Notes under the pieces: model-generated
What the model was told of the DNA's origin: nothing
Databases searched by the model: none
What the model saw: only the letters and a program-made list of their open reading frames with translations
Assembly (NCBI GenBank): GCA_949280095.1
Contig: CASDHD010000007.1
Coordinates: 1-23,100, forward strand
Length of the DNA: 23,100 bases
Reading direction: 5' to 3'
DNA from: an uncultured Bacilli bacterium
Lineage (GTDB): Bacteria > Bacillota_I > Bacilli_A > RF39 > UBA660
Made by a program: the position numbers and the translations under genes
Part shown: in pieces, positions 1 to 6,814 of the stretch
Numbering within the stretch: position 1 is the first letter of the stretch
How the letters are laid out: the number at the start of each line of letters is the position of its first letter

Positions 1-2
1 TT

Positions 3-770
3 GCAAATGCCCACCTTGCAAGTTACAATTACATGCGAGAGTTAGACTCTCATATGATGAAGAATACGGAGTGGGGAGCAGTAGCCTATCTCCAACACTC
101 AAAATATGGAAGTGCAAGTAGTGTAAGAATCAACAATAATGAAGCATTTATTACAGGTTATGCATCGAAGAATGAACCAACATGTGGATATACAGCAACA
201 AACGAGTCATGTAACAAATATGAAAGTACATCTTTAGGAGTAGATGGAACCTACACAATAAATTATAAAAATCCATTAAGTCAAGTTGCTAGCACTACAG
301 GTAACTATACAGGAATTTATGATATGAGTGGAGTGGCTTGGGAATACATGATGAGTGTTATGTTAGATTCAACGAATAGCACACCATTATCAGGAAGAAA
401 TACAACTTATCAATCAGGATTTAATGGGCCATTAAGTGAAGGAGGAACGCTTACAGGAGGAGTAAATTTTCCAAATAATCGATATTTTGATACATATACT
501 TATAGTACTGATCGAACCACATTTAATCGAAGAATACTAGGAGATGGAACAACAGAATTTGGACCATATGCTAATGTTACGTATGGAACACAGACAAGAC
601 AAGTAGGGTCATGGTATGGTGATGAAGGTTGGTTCGTTTATCCACCAGATCCGTGGTTTTCCCGTGGTGGTTATTGTTACAATGGTCTTGGTGCTGGTGT
701 CTTTAATTTTATTTATGGCAATGGTTACGCGAATGCGTACGCTAGCTTTCGCGTCGTTCTCGCTATATGA
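3..770 (+). CDS. Surface/pilin-like protein with C-type-lectin/FGE-like C-terminus (5' partial)
   Basis: The frame is open from the window edge, so the N-terminus is missing; about 255 residues are visible. The internal stretch MKNTEWGAVAYL followed by S-K-Y-G resembles a family often annotated in uncultured Bacillota as prepilin-type or type II secretion-like proteins (recalled, not searched). A central YDMSGVAWEYMM motif and the C-terminal SFRVVL ending resemble the FGE-sulfatase / C-type-lectin fold, where the closing strand carries an FR-V motif. The probable location is outside the membrane or on a pilus. The last 53 codons differ sharply in codon use from the rest: Gly is GGA in 17 of 21 codons upstream but GGT or GGC in all 9 codons of the tail. 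The stop codon overlaps the start of the next gene by 4 bases. The exact function is unknown. Confidence 0.7.
   Translation, partial: ANAHLASYNYMRELDSHMMKNTEWGAVAYLQHSKYGSASSVRINNNEAFITGYASKNEPTCGYTATNESCNKYESTSLGVDGTYTINYKNPLSQVASTTGNYTGIYDMSGVAWEYMMSVMLDSTNSTPLSGRNTTYQSGFNGPLSEGGTLTGGVNFPNNRYFDTYTYSTDRTTFNRRILGDGTTEFGPYANVTYGTQTRQVGSWYGDEGWFVYPPDPWFSRGGYCYNGLGAGVFNFIYGNGYANAYASFRVVLAI
610..768 (+). other. Compositionally distinct 3' segment, candidate variable-repeat-like region
   Basis: From about 610 the gene switches from A-ending codons to T/C-ending codons. In the 36 codons from position 657 to 764, 34 end in T or C. The 3' end is GC-richer (GCGTCGTTCTCGCT) than the surrounding AT-rich DNA. 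The encoded part is rich in Tyr, Asn, Phe, Gly and Cys and ends in FRVVLAI. This resembles the variable repeat of a diversity-generating retroelement target, or a cassette acquired by recombination between paralogues. No template repeat or reverse transcriptase is present in this window, so the interpretation is inference. Confidence 0.4.
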
Positions 771-952
771 TAAATTTAAAAGAAATACGAAAAAATTGTG
801 GACTTAGTCAAAAAGAACTAGCAGAAAAACTTGGTATAAAGCAACAACAATATTCTAGGTATGAGACTGGTGAAAATCAAATTTCATTAGAAATATTTTT
901 AAAAATATTAGAAGTATGCAATTTGGAAATAAAAATAGAGACTAAAAAATGA
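767..952 (+). CDS. Small XRE-family helix-turn-helix regulator
   Basis: This 61-residue protein is almost entirely one Cro/C1-type HTH domain. The recognition region is clear: IRKNCGLSQKELAEKLGI, then QQQYSRYETGENQIS, then a helix LEIFLKILEVCNLEI. It has the size of a minimal DNA-binding regulator, antitoxin or phage-repressor-like protein. Its ATG overlaps the preceding stop codon (ATGA) and no Shine-Dalgarno sequence lies upstream, so translation is probably coupled to the pilin/lectin-like gene. Coupling suggests it regulates, or is made together with, that surface protein. The stop codon lies inside a hairpin terminator. No toxin partner is visible next to it. Confidence 0.8.
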   Translation: MINLKEIRKNCGLSQKELAEKLGIKQQQYSRYETGENQISLEIFLKILEVCNLEIKIETKK

Positions 953-967
953 AATTAGTCTCTTTTT
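938..967. terminator. Bidirectional intrinsic terminator
   Basis: An 8-bp perfect stem (GAGACTAA at 938-945 with TTAGTCTC at 955-962) and a 9-nt loop are followed by five T on the plus strand. On the minus strand the same stem is followed by a T-rich run. It separates the convergent HTH gene and the minus-strand Cys-rich gene. Confidence 0.75.
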
Positions 968-1166
968 ACGATTCCTTTTCATTTGGGTCAATGCATTTCC
1001 AATTTACAGTCCCACAAGTTGTACAAATGTAAGGAACTAAAGTTTTTTTATCTTGTGGTTTTTCATACTTTTCGACAATTTCAACACAAAGTAACCCTGT
1101 TTCTTTGTCGATATAAGCACGACCTTGTTTGGAGTCTTTACAGTCCCCACAATTTTGATTTTTCAT
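966..1166 (-). CDS. Small cysteine-rich (zinc-ribbon-like) protein
   Basis: This 66-residue hypothetical protein has a CxxC pair near the N-terminus (C6, C9), a second pair C48/C51 in YICTTCG, and additional Cys at 27 and 58. The pattern fits a zinc ribbon or other metal knuckle, although the spacing between pairs is long. The start is supported by a strong Shine-Dalgarno sequence (AGGAGGGA) a few bases upstream on the minus strand. No signal peptide or membrane segment is seen. It is transcribed divergently from the ASCH-domain gene and convergently with the HTH gene. An overlapping plus-strand frame lacks a comparable ribosome binding site, so the minus-strand gene is preferred. Function unknown. 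Confidence 0.65.
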   Translation of the reverse strand: MKNQNCGDCKDSKQGRAYIDKETGLLCVEIVEKYEKPQDKKTLVPYICTTCGTVNWKCIDPNEKES

Positions 1167-1229
1167 AATTTCCCTCCTATTCTTTAATATGGCAAATGTT
1201 TATGATAAAATACTATTAGGTGATTACAA

Positions 1230-1670
1230 ATGAAAGTGATTACAATTAAACAGCCTTTTGCTACGTTAATTGCTAAGGGGTATAAAGAATATGAGTTTCG
1301 TACTTGGAGGACGAAGTATCGGGGTGAAATTTTAATTCATGCTGGTAAAGGTGTCGATAAAAAGGCGATGGAACGTTTCAAACATTTAAATTTGGAGTAT
1401 CCACTTGGCTGTATAATTGCAAAAGCAGAACTAGTTGACTGTATTTATGTAGATGAAGATATGGTTACTTTTTTGAAAAATAAAAATCCTTTGGTTTATT
1501 ACGGAATTATTAATAAAAAAGATTATCAGGAACGTTATAAGAAGTCATGGGATGGCTATGGTTTTAAGTTAGAAGATATAGTCGAAATAGAGCCAATCTA
1601 TATCAATGGAAAATTAGGTTTATGGGATTATGAAGGTGAGATTGTTGAAAAAAGTAAAAGTAGGAATTAG
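1230..1670 (+). CDS. ASCH-domain protein
   Basis: The 146-residue protein starts with KVITIKQPFATLIAKGYKEYEFRTW and continues with YRGEILIHAGK. This is the hallmark of the ASCH family: a K-P/Q-P-A loop, a Glu-x-Arg, and RG followed by IHA. ASCH proteins have a PUA-like beta-barrel and are thought to bind RNA or modified nucleosides; some members are nucleases or amidohydrolases. Residues LGCIIAKAELVDC form the typical central strand. It is a stand-alone full-length member. The start follows an AGGTGAT ribosome binding site. Its 3' end overlaps the phosphotransacylase gene, so the two are probably co-transcribed, though no shared pathway is obvious. The substrate is unknown. Confidence 0.85.
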   Translation: MKVITIKQPFATLIAKGYKEYEFRTWRTKYRGEILIHAGKGVDKKAMERFKHLNLEYPLGCIIAKAELVDCIYVDEDMVTFLKNKNPLVYYGIINKKDYQERYKKSWDGYGFKLEDIVEIEPIYINGKLGLWDYEGEIVEKSKSRN

Positions 1671-2205
1671 TAATCGTCATGTACATTTGACTAGTGAAGT
1701 TTATAATCAGTTATTCACAGCTCCTCTAACAAAGAAAAGGGATTTAACGCAAATTGGAGATTTTGCAGCGAATGAAACACTTACTTTAAAAACAGAAAAA
1801 GGTATGATAGAAAATGCACGTATAATAGGACCTTTTCGTTCTTATAATCAGATAGAAATATCTAAGAGTGATGCAAGAAAGTTAGGACTTTGTCCACCTG
1901 TTCGTAAAAGTGGAGATTTAGAAAATAGTGAGACAATTACTTTAGTAGGGGAAAAGGGGGAACTTACTTTACATAACGCTTGCATTCTAGCAGAACGTCA
2001 TATTCATATAAATCCTAGAGATGCTAAAGAATGGAATGTTGAAGATGGAGATATTGTGCAAGTAAGAATTGATGGTGACAGATCAGGTGTTTTGGATGCC
2101 CATGTTAAAGTGAGTGAAAAAGGTGTTCTTGCTTTTCATATTGATACGGATGAAGCAAATGCTGTACTTCTTAATAATGACGAAGAAGTAGAAGTACTTC
2201 TATGA
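1645..2205 (+). CDS. pduL: Phosphate propanoyl/acetyltransferase, PduL type
   Basis: PduL-type phosphotransacylases transfer an acyl group between CoA and phosphate, feeding acetate or propionate kinase for ATP. The two signature HxH zinc sites are present: SNRHVHL (H12, H14) near the N-terminus and ERHIH (H119, H121) in the second barrel; H165 in FHIDTDEA is a candidate further ligand. The length, about 186 residues, fits the family. The N-terminus begins directly at the enzyme core, without the extension used as a microcompartment targeting peptide, so it is probably cytosolic and may replace a classical Pta. I chose TTG 1645 because AAGGTGAG lies just upstream and MKKVKVGISNRHVHL is a typical family start; an in-frame ATG at 1630 is the alternative. 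It overlaps the ASCH gene by 26 bases. Confidence 0.88.
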   Translation: MKKVKVGISNRHVHLTSEVYNQLFTAPLTKKRDLTQIGDFAANETLTLKTEKGMIENARIIGPFRSYNQIEISKSDARKLGLCPPVRKSGDLENSETITLVGEKGELTLHNACILAERHIHINPRDAKEWNVEDGDIVQVRIDGDRSGVLDAHVKVSEKGVLAFHIDTDEANAVLLNNDEEVEVLL

Positions 2206-2385
2206 AAATGCTTAAGTGACTTATGTTATTTTTTGTGTTTGTTGATAACTAGTAATATGAATTCAAAAAAGTAGATAGTTTGGAAATATTGTTTAAAATT
2301 TTAAGTTTTTTATAAAAATTGACCTCTAAAAAAAGGAAATTGCAAATTTTTGTTGTATATATAAGAGTAGAAGGAGGTATTTTAG

Positions 2386-3261
2386 ATGGAACTTAAATTT
2401 TTAAACGATAAGGTTATTAAAAAGGTTTTAGCTTTTGAAAATAAAGATATCCGAAATTATATTGCTAGAATTATAGCTCATACTACGAATATTCCTTATG
2501 AATGTTTAAAGGATAATTTAATTCCTGTTCATCCTGAGTTTGGAAGTAATGCTAATATCGTGAATTCTACTGGGGATTTACCATTTTTTGATGGAAATGT
2601 TTATTTTGGAATAGAAGTTAATTATAGTAGAAGCCATACTACCAAAAGAAAAAGTCTTACGTATGGTTATCAATTGACATTACGGCAACTTGCAAATTCT
2701 GAAAATTATAAAGATTTAAAACCGATTACTATTATTAATATTAATGCTCGAGATAGAGTGTATGGTTTAGGAGAATTTGTTTATGAAACGATTCTAATGG
2801 AAAAGAAGTACCATAAGGAGTATACAGATTTAATTAAAATTTACGATATTAATCTTTCTTATTTTAAAAAAGTTGATTATAATAGGATTAATGATGGATT
2901 GTTAAAAGATTTGGCTTTATTTGTTATAGAAGATGAGAAAATCTTAAAGAGAATCTATGAAGGAGATCGAGAGGTTAAAATGGTAAAGAAAAATTTAGAG
3001 AATTTTGTGAAACAATTTGATGAGGCTTTTTATTGTAGCGAAGAAGAATTGCAAAGGCAAATTGATGAAGAAATGAAGGAAGAGGGGTATAAAGACGGCT
3101 TTAATAGTGGTTTTAATGATGGTTTTAATGACGGATTTACCAAAGGTTCAAAAGAAGAAAAGCAAAAAATTGCCAAGTTGTTATTAAGTATGGATGGCGT
3201 AACTACAGAACAAATATGCCAAGCAACAGGACTTAAAATAGAAGAAATTAGTGAATTGTAG
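2386..3261 (+). CDS. Rpn-family recombination-promoting nuclease / PD-(D/E)XK transposase-like protein
   Basis: This 291-residue protein has the layout of the Rpn/YhgA-like family. There is an N-terminal PD-(D/E)XK nuclease-like region (F-D-G-N-V-Y-F-G-I-E-V-N around residues 67-80), then helices, then a Gly-rich repeat region. The C-terminal tail (KIAKLLLSMDGVTTEQICQATGL) is a small HTH-like motif typical of these proteins. Family members cleave DNA and promote recombination independently of RecA. The usual Glu-x-Gln/Lys of the core appears here as E-V-N, so activity is uncertain. An AGGAGG site 8 bases upstream supports the start. The gene stands alone, with 180 bases of AT-rich spacer before it. 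Terminal inverted repeats of a transposon were not seen. Confidence 0.8.
   Translation: MELKFLNDKVIKKVLAFENKDIRNYIARIIAHTTNIPYECLKDNLIPVHPEFGSNANIVNSTGDLPFFDGNVYFGIEVNYSRSHTTKRKSLTYGYQLTLRQLANSENYKDLKPITIININARDRVYGLGEFVYETILMEKKYHKEYTDLIKIYDINLSYFKKVDYNRINDGLLKDLALFVIEDEKILKRIYEGDREVKMVKKNLENFVKQFDEAFYCSEEELQRQIDEEMKEEGYKDGFNSGFNDGFNDGFTKGSKEEKQKIAKLLLSMDGVTTEQICQATGLKIEEISEL
3085..3144 (+). repeat. 12-bp in-frame tandem repeat (about 5 units)
   Basis: Five consecutive 12-base units encode G-[FY]-x-x repeats (GYKD, GFNS, GFND, GFND, GFTK). Such repeats are common before the C-terminal HTH-like tail of Rpn-family proteins and can change copy number by slippage without breaking the frame. Confidence 0.75.
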
Positions 3262-3321
3262 TGTAAGTATTTGTACTTAATTAAAATAAATAAAAAAGAC
3301 AAATTATTAAGGGTGATAAAA

Positions 3322-4308
3322 ATGTCTTGGAAAATAGGAAATGTTGAAATAAAAAATCGTATTGTGATGGCTCCAATGGCAGGATTTTCAAATACGAGTT
3401 TTCGTAAAATTGTTAAAGAGATGGGTGTTGGCCTTATTTATGCTGAGATGGTTAGTGATAAGGCAATTTGTTATGAAAGTGAAAAAACGCTTGCTATGCT
3501 TAAAATGGATGAAATGGAAAGACCTATTGCCCAACAAATTTTTGGTAGTGATGAAATGAGTTTTGTTGCTGCTGCAAAAAAGGTAGAAGAAATGATGCAT
3601 CCTGATATTATCGACATTAATATGGGTTGTCCTGTTCCAAAAGTAGCTTTAAAGAACCAAGCAGGTAGTGCGCTTTTAAAGAATCCTCAAAAAATTGGTC
3701 ATATTGTTTCCTCAGTTGTAAGTGCTGTAAGTGTTCCTGTAACAGTTAAAATTAGAAGTGGTTGGGATGAAGCAAGTATCAATGCTGTAGAAGTGGCAAA
3801 AATTATTGAAAGTGCTGGTGCTAGCGCGATTACTGTTCATGCAAGAACGAGAAGCCAAGGATATTCTGGAAAGGCAGATTGGAACATTATCAAACAAGTT
3901 AAAGAAAGCGTTTCTATACCTGTTATTGGTAATGGTGATGTTGTGAGTGCTTCGCTTGCTAAAAAGATGCTTGAGGAAACACACTGTGATGCGGTTATGA
4001 TTGGACGAGGTATTTTGGGAAATCCATGGCTCATTCGAGAATGTGTTTCTTATGTAGAAAATGATATTGTACTTGATGCACCTTCTTATCAAGAAAAAAT
4101 AGAAATGATGAAACGTCATTTCAATCTTTTAAAAGAAGATAAAAATGAACATGTAGCATTACTTGAAATTCGAACAAACTTGCTTTACTATTTAAGAGGA
4201 ATGCCTAAAGGTAAAGAAATGAAACAAATGGTTTGCTCTTGTAAAACAAGTGAAGAACTTTTAAGAATTTTAAATGCTTATGAACAAGAACTTAAAGAAA
4301 TAGATTGA
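3322..4308 (+). CDS. dusB: tRNA-dihydrouridine synthase (DusB-type)
   Basis: A flavin enzyme that reduces specific uridines in tRNA to dihydrouridine, acting in the cytosol. The FMN-barrel signatures are complete: MAPMAGFSNTSFR near the N-terminus, DINMGCPVPKV with catalytic Cys at residue 103, VKIRSGW, ITVHARTRSQGYSGKADW, VIGNGDV, and GRGILGNPWL. The C-terminal helical tRNA-binding domain follows. The 328-residue length fits the DusB/NifR3 group. I chose ATG 3322 because AGGGTGAT lies just upstream; the frame is open back to an ATG at 3271, which lacks an RBS and would add 17 non-conserved residues. The last 17 bases overlap the convergent membrane-protein gene. Confidence 0.93.
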   Translation: MSWKIGNVEIKNRIVMAPMAGFSNTSFRKIVKEMGVGLIYAEMVSDKAICYESEKTLAMLKMDEMERPIAQQIFGSDEMSFVAAAKKVEEMMHPDIIDINMGCPVPKVALKNQAGSALLKNPQKIGHIVSSVVSAVSVPVTVKIRSGWDEASINAVEVAKIIESAGASAITVHARTRSQGYSGKADWNIIKQVKESVSIPVIGNGDVVSASLAKKMLEETHCDAVMIGRGILGNPWLIRECVSYVENDIVLDAPSYQEKIEMMKRHFNLLKEDKNEHVALLEIRTNLLYYLRGMPKGKEMKQMVCSCKTSEELLRILNAYEQELKEID

Positions 4309-4792
4309 TAATACCAAGTGTAAAAAATAATAAGGCACTGATATAAGATTCTTTGTTTGTTTTAAAGAATTTTGCAAAATAATAGCCGATTAGTAAAATG
4401 ATTAAAGACATGAAACTGAAGATAAGTGCAATGTGGATAAGTTTGTAGTTATAAACAAAGCTTAAAGAGATAATTGTTCCATCTAAAGAGTGGCTCAAAG
4501 TTATGAATAGGCAATTGATGAAATGAAGTTTTTTTTCTTTAGGGTGGTAAGAGTCTTTATCATAGATTGAATGTATACCTAAAATTAAATAAAGAATAGT
4601 TGTGATATTTTTTGTCATGAAAGTCAATTGAAAATGTTTATAGAGAAAAAGAAAAAAGAAATAAATAAGTAGATTTCCTATAAAAATAGTACTTATATTT
4701 GATTTTGTTATTTTGATATTGGAAAGTCGCAGACTGATTCCAATGATTAAGCCATCTAGACTTGCTACAATTGCATTTAGTAGTAAAAACAT
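4292..4792 (-). CDS. MntP/YtaF-like membrane protein (putative manganese efflux pump family)
   Basis: This 166-residue integral membrane protein has about six hydrophobic segments and an internal two-fold repeat. The N-terminal helix carries LNAIVASLDGLIIGISL (D13) and the fourth carries LFITLSHSLDGTIISLSF (D104). Paired A/S-S-[LM]-D motifs in helices 1 and 4 are the signature of the MntP/YtaF group, which exports Mn2+ (MntP) or is linked to sporulation (YtaF). I chose ATG 4792: AAGGTG on the minus strand is 7 bases before it but only 1 base before the upstream ATG at 4798. It is convergent with dusB with a 17-base overlap and divergent from the T7SS promoter. Substrate specificity cannot be read from sequence. 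Confidence 0.7.
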   Translation of the reverse strand: MFLLLNAIVASLDGLIIGISLRLSNIKITKSNISTIFIGNLLIYFFFLFLYKHFQLTFMTKNITTILYLILGIHSIYDKDSYHPKEKKLHFINCLFITLSHSLDGTIISLSFVYNYKLIHIALIFSFMSLIILLIGYYFAKFFKTNKESYISALLFFTLGIINLFL

Positions 4793-4886
4793 AGTCATTC
4801 ACCTTTTGTATTGTATGAATTTTTCTTTATGGCGAATAATTTATTTGTCTATGTGTAAACTAATTTACAGAAACTTTATATTTTTT

Positions 4887-4915
4887 TTGACAATGAAAAT
4901 TTTAAATGTTATTCT
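4887..4915 (+). promoter_or_regulatory. Sigma-A-type promoter of the T7SS locus
   Basis: A consensus -35 TTGACA at 4887-4892 and a -10 TATTCT at 4910-4915 are separated by 17 bases. A strong AAGGAAG ribosome binding site follows and the tandem WXG100 start is at 4959. A T-tract sits immediately upstream of the -35. Confidence 0.75.
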
Positions 4916-4958
4916 TTAGTTAGAGTACAGTAAGTACAAGAGAAAGGAAGATTAAAAT

Positions 4959-5615
4959 ATGGCAACATTTGCTTTTGATCCAGAAAAAGCGAAAATATGG
5001 GCAAATTCAGTAGTTTCTTATTTAAATGGAGAAAACAACAGTATTTATGCTTGTTCTAAAAAGTTTGATGAGCAAATCGAAAAGATAATTGATTTTAAGT
5101 TATGGACTGGTTCAGCTGCAGCGCAAAACTATCAAAATTTTATGGATACTCACCAAGCATTAATTGATTTTACGAATTCTTTTGGAAATGCTTTTGAAGA
5201 GGCAATGAATTCAGTTAATAAGAATATTGCTTCATTGGAAATTTCTAATTTAGGTAGTGATACTAATGTTTCATCAAGTTTTGGTGAAGTAATGTATAAT
5301 CGAATTTCTGAACTTTCTGAAATGAGCGTTAATAAAGAGAAAGTAAAATATGTATACGATGACATAGCAAGTATAGGATCTGAGTTATCCAAAATTGAAT
5401 TAACACTTGAAGAAGTAAAAGAAAATTTGAAATTAAAGTTAGAAGAATTAAATAATGGTTCTGAAGCTTGGGATGGAAATGCTGCTGAAAGAGCACAAGA
5501 AAATTTGTTAAATGTGGTAGATACAAATATGTCTGTTGTATCTGAAAGCTTACAAATTTGCATTAGCAATATTTCAGCTTCTGCTGAAGCTGTTCGACTT
5601 GCAGATAAAGCATAG
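4959..5615 (+). CDS. Tandem (fused) WXG100-like T7SS protein
   Basis: The 218-residue protein is predicted almost fully alpha-helical and has two WxG turns, W49-T-G51 (KLWTGSAA) and W171-D-G173 (AWDGNAA). Each lies between two helices about 40-50 residues long, so the protein looks like two WXG100 hairpins joined head to tail, in effect a covalent dimer of the EsxA/EsxB type. WXG100 proteins are secreted by type VII systems and bind the EssC motor. It has no signal peptide, as expected. It is the first gene after a strong promoter and is followed by a hairpin terminator, so it is probably made in excess of downstream genes. A single-WXG family member of double length through a non-homologous C-terminus is the alternative. 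Confidence 0.8.
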   Translation: MATFAFDPEKAKIWANSVVSYLNGENNSIYACSKKFDEQIEKIIDFKLWTGSAAAQNYQNFMDTHQALIDFTNSFGNAFEEAMNSVNKNIASLEISNLGSDTNVSSSFGEVMYNRISELSEMSVNKEKVKYVYDDIASIGSELSKIELTLEEVKENLKLKLEELNNGSEAWDGNAAERAQENLLNVVDTNMSVVSESLQICISNISASAEAVRLADKA

Positions 5616-5628
5616 TTTTATAATAAAG

Positions 5629-5649
5629 ACCAATGTTTTATTGGTTTTT
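5629..5649 (+). terminator. Weak intrinsic terminator/attenuator after the tandem WXG100 gene
   Basis: A 6-bp stem ACCAAT/ATTGGT with a 5-nt loop is followed by a short T run. It lies between the first and second T7SS genes and probably lets only part of transcription continue. Confidence 0.55.
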
Positions 5650-5650
5650 A

Positions 5651-5688
5651 TAAATAAGTTTTAACTTCTAATAGTTAAAATTTATTTA
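5651..5688 (+). repeat. 16-bp inverted repeat forming a long hairpin
   Basis: Arms 5651-5666 and 5673-5688 match over 16 positions, with a single G-U wobble and a 6-nt loop (TCTAAT). No T run follows directly. It may protect the 3' end of the WXG100 transcript or block decay or read-through; it could also be an operator. It lies just downstream of the weak terminator. Confidence 0.65.
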
Positions 5689-5724
5689 TATTAAAAACTT
5701 TATTTTTAAAGAGGGTGAATTCTA

Positions 5725-6018
5725 GTGTATGTAATGGTGAATAAAGAACAGATTTCATCTACGTTAAAAACATGTGATGAGTCTATTTTATTGCTTAAAG
5801 AAGAAAGAAAAAAATTAAGTACTTTAATTGGCAATATTGGTGAAGTTTGGAAAGGAAAAGATGCGGATGCTTTTGCTTTAAAGATGAGTTATTTTGTTGA
5901 AGACTTAAAAGCATTTGAAAATCAGTTAGCTTCTTATGATAAATTTGTAGCAGGGTACGTTGATACAGAAAAAAAGTTAGATTCTCATTATAGAACTAGA
6001 GAAATAAAGGTAGAATAG
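5725..6018 (+). CDS. WXG100-family protein
   Basis: The 97-residue helical hairpin has the WxG turn at W42-K-G44 (EVWKGKDADAFALKM), the standard place and length for WXG100 proteins. The C-terminal helix ends with a YVDTEKKLDSHY stretch; Y-x-x-x-D/E tails are known T7SS export signals. The start is GTG 5725, because GAGGGTG is 7 bases upstream while the next ATG (5734) is too far away. It leads a run of closely spaced small genes (9-base gap to the next), the typical place for partner proteins of a large LXG-like effector. It may be a targeting partner rather than an independent substrate. Confidence 0.8.
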   Translation: MYVMVNKEQISSTLKTCDESILLLKEERKKLSTLIGNIGEVWKGKDADAFALKMSYFVEDLKAFENQLASYDKFVAGYVDTEKKLDSHYRTREIKVE

Positions 6019-6027
6019 AGGGAAAAT

Positions 6028-6315
6028 ATGTATTGTGATAGTGTGGCATTAGCAGAATATGCATCAGAAATGAATACCATTTTAAATTCATTAGAAGAAA
6101 GTTATGCAACTATAGAGGCTTCCTATAAAAACATTTATAATAAAGCTAATTGGAATTCTGAGACAAGAGATTATTTTTTTGATAAAACAGTACAAGTATT
6201 TCAAAACATGGATGCTATGAGTACAAAATTTTTGAATATTAAACAATATTTGGATGCAGTCATTGCAAACTATATAAGTTTGAACGATGCGCTTTCTAAT
6301 TCATTTCATTTTTAG
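6028..6315 (+). CDS. Small WXG100-like helical T7SS partner protein
   Basis: This 95-residue protein is predicted to be two helices separated near residue 42 by N-W-N-S, a degenerate WxG turn in which Gly is replaced by Ser. Length and position match small helical partners (Lap-type, LXG-associated alpha-helical proteins) that bind the N-terminal helices of T7SS effectors. It has a GAGGG ribosome binding site and 9-base gaps on both sides, so it belongs to the same transcript as its neighbours. There is no signal peptide or membrane segment. Assignment rests on size, predicted helicity and context; exact family unknown. Confidence 0.65.
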   Translation: MYCDSVALAEYASEMNTILNSLEESYATIEASYKNIYNKANWNSETRDYFFDKTVQVFQNMDAMSTKFLNIKQYLDAVIANYISLNDALSNSFHF

Positions 6316-6324
6316 AGGTGTTAT

Positions 6325-6777
6325 ATGGGAAAATATTCTAACATTGCCGTATCAAAACTAAAATCTCATACAATTCTAGCTAAGAAAGAACTAGATACAA
6401 ATGATTTTTCAGGTATTAAAGCAGAATTTAATAAGACTTTAACATTACAATCGTCTGTAAATAATGTTATTAATGTGAATTTAGAAGCATTTGAAAGTAG
6501 TGGCACACTTAACGGAACAAGGAAAAAAATAAAAAACCTTTTGGATAATTTAGAAAATGCTTGTAATTGTATTGAAAAAATTCAAGAATTAGAAAAGGAA
6601 ATTGCAAGTTTAGAAACGAGAAAATGGAAAACAGAAACCACTAAGTATACTGATGCTTTGGGACATTCTCATACTAGAACGAAGACGGTGATTGACCAAG
6701 CGGTGGTCGATGAAATTAATCGTAAGAAAAAATCTTTAGCAGAATATGAAACAAGGGCTGATGGATATTTAGCATAA
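6325..6777 (+). CDS. Helical T7SS-associated accessory protein
   Basis: This 150-residue protein has a charged helical C-terminal half with a coiled-coil-like stretch (IQELEKEIASLETRK), a short polar insertion around residues 106-120 (YTDALGHSHTRTKT), and a second helix (VVDEINRKKKSLAEYE). There is no WxG motif, signal peptide or membrane helix. AGAGGTG precedes ATG 6325. It lies between the small WXG-like gene and a terminator, upstream of the effector module, so it is probably an effector partner or chaperone. I do not recognise the family. Confidence 0.6.
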   Translation: MGKYSNIAVSKLKSHTILAKKELDTNDFSGIKAEFNKTLTLQSSVNNVINVNLEAFESSGTLNGTRKKIKNLLDNLENACNCIEKIQELEKEIASLETRKWKTETTKYTDALGHSHTRTKTVIDQAVVDEINRKKKSLAEYETRADGYLA

Positions 6778-6778
6778 G

Positions 6779-6814
6779 AAGGAACAACGGTTCTTTTTTT
6801 TTGAACCTTTTTTA
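6779..6814 (+). terminator. Pair of mutually exclusive terminator hairpins
   Basis: Hairpin 1: AAGGAAC (6779-6785) pairs with GTTCTTT after an AACG loop, followed by T residues up to 6802. Hairpin 2: GGTTC (6789-6793) pairs with GAACC (6803-6807) and is followed by seven T. The GTTC arm is shared, so only one can form at a time. The second arm also overlaps the -35 of the next promoter. Confidence 0.6.

Noticed and set aside
983..1168. Plus-strand ORF of 61 residues opposite the Cys-rich gene
   Set aside because: No ribosome binding site and no recognisable pattern, while the opposite strand has a strong RBS and paired CxxC motifs.
3085..3144. CRISPR-like or regulatory repeat array
   Set aside because: The 12-base units are contiguous and in frame, coding a Gly-rich protein repeat; there are no spacers.
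2386..3261. Insertion sequence carrying a transposase
   Set aside because: The Rpn family is transposase-like, but no terminal inverted repeats or target-site duplication were seen around the gene.
3712..4119. Long antisense ORF within dusB
   Set aside because: It lies fully opposite a well-conserved enzyme gene and encodes a His/Asn/Thr-rich, low-complexity protein typical of antisense shadows.
6325..6777. A further WXG100 protein
   Set aside because: No WxG turn; the only Trp lies in a charged helix, and the protein is too long for a single WXG100 hairpin.
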